Assembly: GCF_963576675.1 (NCBI RefSeq)
Contig: NC_088913.1
Location: forward strand, 81,219,001 to 81,283,000
Length of the DNA: 64,000 nt
Source: Euphorbia lathyris
Taxonomy: Eukaryota; Streptophyta; Magnoliopsida; Malpighiales; Euphorbiaceae
Direction of reading: 5' to 3'
The translations under genes and the position numbers were made by a program. Numbering within the stretch: the first letter of the stretch is position 1; every line of letters begins with the position of its first letter. Below the pieces are notes generated by a model. The model made no database searches. It had not been told where the DNA came from and worked only from the letters and a program-made list of their open reading frames with translations. This document shows positions 1-8,420 of this stretch, piece after piece.

Positions 1-663
1 AACTAAAATTTGAAAATAAAAACAAAATTACACTTAAGGGGTAAAATTGTTTATTGAGCAACAATATTAGTTATTCCATATAATCTCATTCTATCAACTA
101 AACATAAGAATAATTATTTCTTTTTTTTGGTAGGATAAGAATAATTATTTCTAATGAATACATATTATATTCTCTCCTATTATATTTTGTAGTAATATAT
201 ATTATATTCCATTCTGTGAACCAAACGGCACCGTAGTCTACAATATGCTACATGATCCTGAATTGAATTCATCTTATTTATTTTTCTTAAAAAAATCAAC
301 TTATTTATTAAAAAGGGAATTTAGTTATAATTCATATTTTTTTTAATAGTATGAAACAAAAATGTGTATGTAATCAATAAAGGATCTAAAATGCATATGT
401 CCTTAACTAATTTTCCAAGATTACAACAAACAAAAAAAATGAGAATCTGACTGTTTCCAAAATAGTGCAATTTGATTGGTCATTAAAATGGCTTAATGAA
501 AACTTGTCAAATTATGCCTCAAGAATTAGCTAATGATAACTACTAATTATTCTCCTTTTTTTTTCAAAAGTAAGACATTTTTTTAAAGTAAAAGTTTAGG
601 TAAAAGTAGCATCCAGTTTACCCAAAATATTGGGTAATAATACATTTTCTAATGTTTCACTAC
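1..663. other. AT-rich intergenic DNA
   Basis: No gene, RNA or complete transposon is recognisable. The stretch is AT-rich with short homopolymer runs. It ends at the AATAG target-site duplication (664-668) of the first LTR element. Confidence 0.7.
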
Positions 664-668
664 AATAG

Positions 669-1327
669 TGATGCAGCGCGGAATCCACTGAGAGTTTTAA
701 ACCGTAAACTCATAAAGGCTAACAACTTATCTAGCTAAACTAGAAGGAATGGATCCCAATTCATGGACTAAAACCATAGGAATAGTGAAATCCCCATTGT
801 TGAAGGATAAAACCTTAACAAACTTCACAAGGAAGAAGATGATAAATTGTATTTCATAAAAGTTTTTCTATTACAATGAGAAAGAGATGAATTTATATCA
901 TCTCAAAAACCTAATTGCCAAATTACAAAAGGGTAAATTATCTACTAATTAAAATACAAATATAAAGGGTAAAGTAGGGTTAGTGGTAAAGGGGTGGCAT
1001 GCTTGTAAATAAGGAGTGGTAGAGTTGTAAATAAGGAGTGGTCCCAAGTATGGAGAACTTGGGGAGGAAGTATTCTTCAGCTGAAACACGCCCCGCGTGT
1101 CACGTCCCACGCCCCGCGTATGAGGAGGCACGCCCCGCTTACATGAGCTCCTGGAACTGGTTCTCTCCGAAGGCTTGATCCACGCCCCGCGTACTAGACA
1201 ACACGTCCCGCGTGGACTGCCCAAGTGACCCCCTTCTCGCGTGGTTTCTTCCTCTCTCTCGGCTCCGGATTCACGCTCCGCGTGTCCTCTCTCACGCCCC
1301 GCGTCCAGGGACAAGATGTCCTCATCA
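669..1327 (-). repeat. LTR of element A (3' LTR in sense)
   Basis: This is a 659-bp terminal repeat with TG...CA ends in the element sense. It carries a TATA-like box (ATTTATATC on the plus strand, 891-899) and the ACGCnnnGCGT array described separately. It is one 21-bp unit shorter than its partner at 3170-3849. Confidence 0.93.
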
Positions 1328-3120
1328 TTCTCCTCTTCTTCAAAAGAGTTGGACCCCAACTCAACTATAGAACAAGACTTGTGCTCGGTAGGGGTTAGCC
1401 ACTCCATATATTGTCGGCCTCTCCTTCTCGTTATGCACTCTTCCCGCACCTCAACTCGTGTCTTGCCCTCGATGCTCATCCCCCATAAGACTCGCCTCAA
1501 TATCCGACCGACATCGAATGGAATATCTCGACGAAGTTGATCAAACCAATCCGTCCCAATGTCTTGGAAGCTCCTCCACACTCCCACGACATGTCTAACC
1601 GACCAACCCCGGATCTCCTCTTTCTCCACTTCACGAACACGGACATTAATCACAACTTTATTCCGTTCATAGCCGACATCAAACGGTATGTCCCGACGGC
1701 ACTCGTCAACCCACTTCGCGGTGATTCTAAGAACACTTGTATCGACTCCTTCTTTGTGTTGGGTCAACAATCTCGCGACTTCTCGAGTCGCCTCATCACT
1801 AACTTGGCCACTATCCCGCCATTCTTGAATATCTTCCATTCTCTCTACCTCATCCGGACGGCCATTCCCGTTCACTAAATATTCTTTGAAGCTTACTCTC
1901 TTCACCATCACATCACTCCTCATTGAATCCTCATAGGATTGATGTCCCCCCAACAAACATAACATATATCCCAACACATGCATCTCAATCAAGAACAAAA
2001 TAACAAGTTCTGAATTTACCAAGTGAGAGGCTCGGTTCATTCCTAATGTGCGTGTGCTAGGAATCTCCTTTCTTCCTAGAGGCGTCACAACATATCCTTC
2101 ACCCGTTTCCTTTAAGCTCAAGCAACTATGAGGAAGACATAGCATACGACCTCCGGGATCCCATGCAATGTCACGTGGTATCTTCCCCAAAGGTAGAATG
2201 CCCCGTGGTTGTCCGTTGAAGGACACATACTTTCCATCTTCGGACGTTGGTCCCACGTCACCACGTTCCTCCATTCCCTTCCGGAATTCTCGCTCATAAT
2301 AGCCAAGCTCACCATCGATAATGAGTTCAATGTCAAAGTTCCCTTCTCCATCAATCTCCTCTCCTAGCTCATCTTCTCCTTGACCATATGCCATTTCACT
2401 TCCCTCTTCGTCCCCAATCCGTCTCTTCCCACGACCTATCGTTCCCACGTGCTTCTCTCTATAGCTCAAGCCGACTATCCCACGTGCTAAGCCGCTTGAC
2501 TCAAAAGACATACTACCACCCAACATGGTAGGACCACCAACATCTCTCCCATCTCCATAGCCATCCACCTTCACACATAGTGTGATTTTCTCACTCCCAC
2601 CAAACATATCATTGAAGTTATGTTCAAGGGGCATTTCATCAAACACCAAAGGAGCATCCCTTGCAACATGGGTTTCCCCAACAACCTCACCTACAAACAA
2701 CCTCTCCTCCTCATCCACAAACGACTCTAAATCCTTCTCCACAAGTTCATTATCAATAATTTCACAAGAAGAATTTAAATCCATTTCATCCCCACAAACA
2801 ACATCACCAACATCTTCCATAGCAATAGGAATATCCAAAACTTCAATATTACAGATTGGAAGCTTAGGAGTTACCTTTACCACATGTGATGGAGAAAAGA
2901 TTTGTGATGGATCTTTAAGAGGGACCTCTATGGTAGGTTGAGAAGGTTTTCGGTACTCTTGCTTGAGACTCTCTACGGATGTCGCCATCTCTCTCATTAG
3001 CCCGTTCATCTCCCGAAAGTCCTCTTTAAAACTCTCATCATAACTTATCATGGTGGCGTTGAGTCTCTCCAACAGTTTGAAGGTTTCTTCATATCTTGGA
3101 GATAAGTTTGGTTGAACCAT
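949..3120 (-). CDS. Gag-position protein of element A with C-terminal DIPFDVG repeats
   Basis: A 723-codon ORF begins at the ATG at 3118-3120, 36 bp inside the primer-binding site; the frame is also open further upstream but only with a GTG codon. The N-terminal 60 residues are predicted coiled coil by pattern. An acidic, low-complexity middle follows. Near the C-terminus there are two copies of a 55-residue module containing RRDIPFDVG, with their leading Trp codons at 1711-1713 and 1546-1548. A hydrophobic stretch (SELVILFLIEMHVLGYMLCLL) precedes an SYEDSMRSDV motif. The last ~125 codons run into the 3' LTR and read the GC-rich array as TRGV repeats. No zinc knuckle, protease or RT is seen. 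It is homologous to the polyprotein of element B, from which the protease section is missing. Function is unknown; a capsid-like role is inferred only from position. Confidence 0.7.
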   Translation of the reverse strand: MVQPNLSPRYEETFKLLERLNATMISYDESFKEDFREMNGLMREMATSVESLKQEYRKPSQPTIEVPLKDPSQIFSPSHVVKVTPKLPICNIEVLDIPIAMEDVGDVVCGDEMDLNSSCEIIDNELVEKDLESFVDEEERLFVGEVVGETHVARDAPLVFDEMPLEHNFNDMFGGSEKITLCVKVDGYGDGRDVGGPTMLGGSMSFESSGLARGIVGLSYREKHVGTIGRGKRRIGDEEGSEMAYGQGEDELGEEIDGEGNFDIELIIDGELGYYEREFRKGMEERGDVGPTSEDGKYVSFNGQPRGILPLGKIPRDIAWDPGGRMLCLPHSCLSLKETGEGYVVTPLGRKEIPSTRTLGMNRASHLVNSELVILFLIEMHVLGYMLCLLGGHQSYEDSMRSDVMVKRVSFKEYLVNGNGRPDEVERMEDIQEWRDSGQVSDEATREVARLLTQHKEGVDTSVLRITAKWVDECRRDIPFDVGYERNKVVINVRVREVEKEEIRGWSVRHVVGVWRSFQDIGTDWFDQLRRDIPFDVGRILRRVLWGMSIEGKTRVEVREECITRRRGRQYMEWLTPTEHKSCSIVELGSNSFEEEENDEDILSLDAGRERGHAERESGAEREEETTREGGHLGSPRGTCCLVRGAWIKPSERTSSRSSCKRGVPPHTRGVGRDTRGVFQLKNTSSPSSPYLGPLLIYNSTTPYLQACHPFTTNPTLPFIFVF
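1088..1304 (-). promoter_or_regulatory. Array of ACGCnnnGCGT dyads in U3, 3'-LTR copy
   Basis: Seven copies of an 11-bp imperfect dyad begin at 1088, 1109, 1130, 1182, 1203, 1273 and 1294. Intervals are 21, 21, 52, 21, 70 and 21 bp. A half-site (TCGCGTG) lies near 1238. The core is conserved while the DNA between cores differs from that in element B. In element sense the array lies upstream of the TATA-like box, so an enhancer role is inferred. Confidence 0.6.
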
Positions 3121-3155
3121 AGTCGAAAGAAGTCTCCGTTCAAGGAAAACGATCG

Positions 3156-3167
3156 GCTCTGATACCA
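3156..3167 (-). other. Primer-binding site, tRNA-iMet type
   Basis: In element sense it reads TGGTATCAGAGC, two bases inside the LTR. This is the standard plant initiator-tRNA-Met primer site and fixes the minus orientation. Confidence 0.9.
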
Positions 3168-3169
3168 AA

Positions 3170-3849
3170 TGATGCAGCGCGGAATCCACTGAGAGTTTTA
3201 AACCGTAAACTCACAAAGGCTAACAACTTATCTAGCTAAACTAGAAGGAGTGGATCCCAATTCATGGACTAAAACCATAGGAATAGTGAAATCCCCATTG
3301 TTGAAGGATAAAACCTTAACAAACTTCACAAGGAAGAAGATGATAAATTGTATTTCATAAAAGTTTTTCCATTACAATGAGAAAGAGATGAATTTATATC
3401 ATCTCAAAAACCTAATTGCCAAATTACAAAAGGGTAAATTATCTACTAATTAAAATACAAATATAAAGGGTAAAGTAGGGTTAGTGGTAAAGGGGTGGCA
3501 TGCTTGTAAATAAGGAGTGGTAGAGTTGTAAATAGGGAGTGGTCCCAAGTATGGAGAACTTGGGGAGGAAGTATTCTTCAGCTGAAACACGCCCCGCGTG
3601 TCACGTCCCACGCCCCGCGTATGAGGAGGCACGCCTCGCGTATGAGGAGGCACGCCCCGCGTACATGAGCTCCTGGAACTGGTTCTCTCCGAAGGCTTGA
3701 TCCACGCCCCGCGTACTAGACAACACGTCCCGCGTGGACTGCCCAAGTGACCCCCTTCTCGCGTGGTTTCTTCCTCTCTCTCGGCTCCAGATTCACGCTC
3801 CGCGTGTCCTCTCTCACGCCCCGTGTCCAGGGACAAGATGTCCTCATCA
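3170..3849 (-). repeat. LTR of element A (5' LTR in sense) with TATA-like box
   Basis: This is a 680-bp LTR. The first ~120 bp on the plus strand (element U5 side) is nearly identical to the LTR of element B, while the rest diverges. A GATATAAAT box in sense (3392-3400) is conserved in all four LTRs of the family. Confidence 0.92.
3589..3826 (-). promoter_or_regulatory. Array of ACGCnnnGCGT dyads in U3, 5'-LTR copy
   Basis: Eight cores begin at 3589, 3610, 3631, 3652, 3704, 3725, 3795 and 3816 (intervals 21, 21, 21, 52, 21, 70, 21). The nearest core is 189 bp upstream of the TATA-like box in sense. It has one more 21-bp unit than the sister LTR. Confidence 0.6.
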
Positions 3850-3854
3850 AATAG

Positions 3855-4884
3855 TAGAAAACAGAGAAAAATGGTGGGTGTCTACTATTTTTTTTAAAAA
3901 TGCACGAAAAGAAATTGAATGAAGTTTTAAAATGTTTAGAAAAATGTTTTTTTAAAAGGTAAAATATTTTTATCACTTTTTTATATATTTTTTTATTAAT
4001 TTACTTTCTAAGTAAACAAATATTGAAAATAGGAAAATATTTTCCTACGAATGGGGCCTAAATCACAAATCTCGATCGGAGTTTATAGTGTAATTTACAG
4101 ATTATCTATTAATAATGACTAAATTTTAACTAAGTGTGTGAAAACAAACTTAAAATCTGAAAAACATAAATTCAACTTCTTACCTCTCAAGCCAACTTTT
4201 ATTTGATTCAAAAGATAATAATAAGGTGCAAAAATACCTCTAATGTTTCCAGCTATAAGCAATTTTACCACTAACATCGAAAATAATTTACCCCTAACGT
4301 TGGTAGTGAAGAACAATTTTACCTCTAATGTTAACAAATTGGGCCAATTTCAGACATTATTATAAAATGCAGATATTTTATTTCTTATTCTGCACCAATT
4401 GCACACGTGTTGATTCTAAAAAAAATTCATGTTTTTTTTATGATTTAATAATAGAATTGAAAATTAAAATTTTTAAATTCGGTGAAATATTTGAATTTTT
4501 TTTCCATCTCGTACAAAATCAATTCAGTTTTTAATTTTTTTTCTTGTTTAATCATATGTTTGTAACATGTTACTGATTAGTGATAAAATGACGCACATGT
4601 AAACTGTAGATAACAAGATTCATGGCTGAGAAAGGCAATTTGATAAATTATTTTTCAAATTGACCCTACTTGTCAATGTTAGGAGTAAAATTGTTCCTGG
4701 TTACCAATATTAGGGGGTAAAATTGCATCATTTTAGATGTTAAGGGTAAAATTGTTTCTAGCGATAAACGTTAGAGGTATTTTCTACTAAAAACACAAAA
4801 ACTAAATTTAGATGGCTGATTAGCCATGCAAATTTTTTTTTTTTTTTTTTTTTTACTAAAGCAAGTGTAAGCTTAAAAAAAATA
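3855..4884. repeat. AT-rich spacer with a degenerate inverted-repeat element (about 4222-4790)
   Basis: From about 4222, GGTGCAAAAATACCTCTAATG opens a series of short repeats of the form AATTTTACC(C/T)CTAA. The complementary series (GTTAGGGGTAAAATTG) closes near 4790. The pattern matches the better preserved element at 18750-19268. Both termini are decayed here and no TSD can be read. No gene is visible. Confidence 0.5.
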
Positions 4885-5201
4885 GGGATAATGTATAAAT
4901 TTGGATTTATGGTAATTGAAGCAGAGGGAATTTATCTTCCACGTATAAAATAATATAATTTTTAAGTCTAACGTTTACTAAACGAGCAATTTCAAGCTTC
5001 ATTAAGAAAGGGTGAGTTTTTTTATTTCATGTATAATTTTATGTTTTATCCACTCTCCAGTCTCCAACGTTCTAAATGTCAGGGCCCATTTTAAGCCTCA
5101 CTGAGTATTATAAACGTCAAGTTTAAATTTTTTTATTTTATACGTGAAGATTAAATCTACTCTGCTTCAATGACCATATGAATAAATTTATACTTTATCC
5201 C
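4885..5201. mobile_element. MULE-like MITE
   Basis: A 317-bp inverted-repeat element. Its left end GGGATAATGTATAAATTT mirrors its right end AAATTTATACTTTATCCC, and both continue into a matching GAAGCAGAG block. Flanks AAAAAAATA and ATCAAAATA agree at 7 of 9 positions, a weak 9-bp TSD in low-complexity DNA. There is no coding capacity. Confidence 0.6.
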
Positions 5202-5210
5202 ATCAAAATA

Positions 5211-6206
5211 TTTTTAACCAAATTTAACAACATATCGATATATTGCATCATGAAAAAAGGTTTGTTAAAGGGGCAGGAAAAAATAAGAGGCTAAAAACGA
5301 GACAATGTTGTTACAAAACAATATTAGTAGCTAGCTATATATGTTGTTAGCGGTAACTGATATCGACTGAGGACCCGTTTGGTTTATCTGATGGTGCTAT
5401 TTGAAAAGTAGAGATTCTTTACTGTTAGAAAAAACTGTTTTCATGTATAAAACAGTAACAGTGCTTCTCTAACCAAATATTTAAAACTCCAATTTTAATA
5501 TGAAAAAACAAGTAGAAGAAGAAAATGAAATAAACAAACATCCCTTCAATGCTAACAACCTAACTAAGGTAAACTAACTAATCTTGTAACTACAGTTTGA
5601 GTAATATAATTGTGATTAACACACGGTTAATGAACAATAAGCCCTAAAAATTAGGGGTGTTCATGATGGATCAATCCAATAATTATTGGATAAAAAAAAG
5701 CTAACCAATCCAATTAAGGAATGAATTCATGGATTGGTTGTAAATAACCAATTCAATCCATAAAAACTCTATAAAATTGGATTGGATTGGTTTTGGTTTG
5801 AATTGGTTATTAACCATCAATTCATAAATTAATTTCACCAAACCTATTACATATTATTTTAATTAGATTAAGTAATTTAATTTATTTATTTTCAATCAAT
5901 ATCAAATCTGATTTTTTAATATCTTCAATTTTAATTTTATTATATTTAATTTTCCATATTTTTTTCCTTCTCTTGTAAATTTTGCTCCTGGAACGTTACT
6001 TTTTTTTCTTAAATAATGTAAAGTATTTTTGTAAAGTAATTCAAATTAAATATCAATAATTGTGTTTAAATATCAATTAGATATTTAATTTTAAATATCA
6101 ATTAGATATTTAATTAATTTATTAATTACCATAAAATTAAATATCCTATTAATTAAATACGAGAAACATCAAATATTTCAATAGCTAAATGTCTAATCAT
6201 TCACTA
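5211..6206. repeat. AT-rich spacer with left part of a TAGGGGTGTTCA element
   Basis: At 5652 a hAT-like terminus TAGGGGTGTTCA begins, followed by repeats of CCAATCCAAT and GGATTGGTT. Related GGATTGGTT/AACCAATCC sequence resumes at 7600-7735, after the MITE at 6217-7115, so this is probably one older element split by that insertion. Its right terminus is not found. No gene is seen. Confidence 0.4.
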
Positions 6207-6216
6207 ATTAAATATC

Positions 6217-7115
6217 GGGTAAATTACACTCATGGCCACTGAACTTTACTCGTTTTCACGGTATAACCATTTAACTTTAAAGTTGTTTAGAATGATATTT
6301 ACTATGAAACCACACTTTTTATTTTCCAAAATCGTCATTTAAAGTAGTTTTTTTTTTCTCTTCTAACCAAACAACGTTTAAATAGTCTCAAAACGAAATT
6401 TTTGAAGAACTAAAGTTTATTAGATTATTATCAATCCTTCAAATTTTTTATTTTGAGGTATTGATTGAAGTTTAATGGTCATAATGTAAAAAAATGTAAA
6501 GTTGAGTGACTTTTATGTTATGTTTTAAAGTTTAGAGGCCACATTGTGAAAATGAGCAAAGTTAAGTGGCCTAGGGGTGTGCATCAGTGCGGTTTAAGCC
6601 GCATACCGAACCAAACCGATTGAATTCGGTTTTTTTGGTTCGGTTTTTTTAACAATTCGGTTCGGTATCGGTTTTAATTTTAAGTCTATTTCGGTATTCG
6701 GTTCGGTTTCACAAAAAAAATGTAAAAAAACTGAACCGCACCGAATTACACATATTTTACATTCTTTTGTATAAATACACGCATATATTTGATTTTACAA
6801 GTTTAATTTTTTTTTATTATTGTTTAGATAAAAACCCAATATATATATTTTGAAAGTATTTCAACTTTTGTTGTTGTTGAGATAAATTTAATGAGAAAAT
6901 ATAGTGATTTTTATTTGTTATTTTTTATTTTTAACTTAATCCAGTTTGTTCGGTTTAAACCAAACCGCATATTTTGGTTCGGTTCTAATTCGGTTTTACC
7001 TATTATTCAGTTCGGTGTCAGTGTGAATTATTTTTGATCATTTTAGTATTCGGTTTTTTTGGTTCGGTTTTATACCGATACACACTCCTAAAGTGGCCAT
7101 AGGTATAATTTACCC
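6217..7115. mobile_element. MULE-like MITE hosting a second MITE
   Basis: Ends GGGTAAATTACAC and TATAATTTACCC are inverted, and both lead into GGCCACT. Flanking decamers ATTAAATATC (6207-6216) and ATTAAACATC (7116-7125) match at 9 of 10 positions. About 380 bp of the element remains once the nested element at 6572-7090 is removed. Confidence 0.7.
6572..7090. mobile_element. hAT-like MITE
   Basis: A 519-bp element with inverted ends TAGGGGTGTGCA and TACACACTCCTA. It is flanked by a perfect 8-bp TSD AAGTGGCC (6564-6571 and 7091-7098), the hAT hallmark. The interior is rich in CGGTTCGGTTT and its complement. It inserted into the MITE at 6217-7115. Confidence 0.85.
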
Positions 7116-7764
7116 ATTAAACATCGAGTAACTAAATAAATACAAAATAAAAAAATTATTTTGAATTCCATGATTTTACATAGTATTATTTTGGGCCAAA
7201 TACATGAATATCATAATTAAGTACAAAATTACAACTAAGTCATATCACCAAACTTAATTTTTAGTATGTCATTATTTCCTATATATTATGATTTTACACC
7301 ATAGTTTACAAATTTTAGACTCCAATTCATAAATCATAAACTCTAGAAAATATATTTTAGACTTCTAATTTATAAATTATAATCCTTAAAATATATTAAA
7401 AGTACTAATTTTACTATTTTAACATAATATAAAATTATGACTTGATATAGTTGTAAATAATTATTAAAACATGAATTTCTGTGTAATTTTCCCTATTATT
7501 TTGGTCCTTTTAGTTTGGGCTTACCTTGATCCGTAATTGTTAGGAAAAAAAGTTTTGGATGCATTTTAAAAATATTGGACTTTTTTAGTTTGGATTGGTT
7601 AATTAACCAGTTAAATTATTTTATTCATGTGAAATTTTTCTATTGGTTTGGTTATAACCAATCCAATATAACAAATAAACCAATAAACTAGATATTTAGG
7701 TGTTGGATTGGGTTGGATCCTTGAATTGGTTAGAATTTACGATACCATGCTTAGAAAAGAAACG

Positions 7765-8179
7765 TGATAACTTGCCGGATTTGATTGGATGATCCTCGTC
7801 GTAGTTACCTGCAAAACAAAACCGGAGACAGGATCTCCGAGAAAACTCTCCGACGATCAAGTCAGTTTTATGTGGAATTCTAGTAGATTGGTAACCGTAT
7901 TGAGGAAAAAATGTGAACTTACCCCTCTTTTGGCTTTCTTATCTCTTTTATAAGCCTTTCTAGGTAACCGCCGAGGGCGGTTACTCTTTCTGTGCCACGT
8001 CCTCTACGTGACCACAAACGTGGTCTCGTTTGTTTGAGTGGGTGGTTTAGTGCCTTGTTAGGATTTCGGGACGGTTAGCCTCCTCCTTTATTAGGAGCCC
8101 ATTTAATCTTGAACCGTGGGCTTAGGTTTAGGTTGGGCTCGTGTTTATGATTCGGCCCGATTGGCTTCGCGGATCATCA
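7765..8179 (-). repeat. LTR of the Tat element (3' LTR in sense)
   Basis: This is a 415-bp LTR. In element sense the polypurine tract AGGGGGGAGGCATG directly abuts it (8180-8193). On the plus strand it lies about 240 bp upstream of the antisense gene and may supply that gene's promoter; this is inference. Confidence 0.93.
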
Positions 8180-8193
8180 CATGCCTCCCCCCT
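8180..8193 (-). other. Polypurine tract of the Tat element
   Basis: In minus sense the sequence is AGGGGGGAGGCATG followed by the LTR start TGATGATCC. It would prime plus-strand DNA synthesis. Confidence 0.75.
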
Positions 8194-8420
8194 AGTTTGA
8201 CAAAAGCCCTTTAGGGTCTTTTCATATGTTTTAGGCAACTCTTCATCTTTGTCTGGGTATTCAAAATTCGAAAGTGGTCTTTTCGTTTTCTGTCATTTCC
8301 TCTCCGGCATCAACCCTTTTGCGTTCGTTTTTCTCTGCATTCTTTCTCACATGTAAGTTTCCCTTTCTGTAACTTGTAACTCGTTCAACTATTTTCTTTC
8401 TGTTCGTTCCTCTTACCGAT

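Larger units (their letters stand above)
669..3849 (-). mobile_element. Element A: short LTR retrotransposon lacking pol
   Basis: Two direct repeats of 659 and 680 bp start with TGATGCAGCG and end with CTCATCA. They are flanked by a perfect 5-bp TSD, AATAG, at 664-668 and 3850-3854. Orientation is minus: a primer-binding site matching initiator tRNA-Met (TGGTATCAGAGC in sense) lies at 3156-3167, and a purine-rich tract lies next to the other LTR (1328-1341). The 1.84-kb internal region encodes one ORF and no RT, RNase H or integrase, so the element must depend on enzymes from elsewhere. By eye the LTRs differ by about seven substitutions plus one 21-bp repeat unit, which suggests a recent insertion. 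It is the smaller sister of element B (21488-27050). Confidence 0.93.

Noticed and set aside
3120..3189. Possible protein start inside the LTR, reading through the primer site (MDSALHHLVSEP)
   Set aside because: The codon at 3187-3189 is GTG, and the same in element B (26147-26149). The ATG codons at 3118-3120 and 26078-26080 are the sensible starts; the open frame upstream is a by-product.
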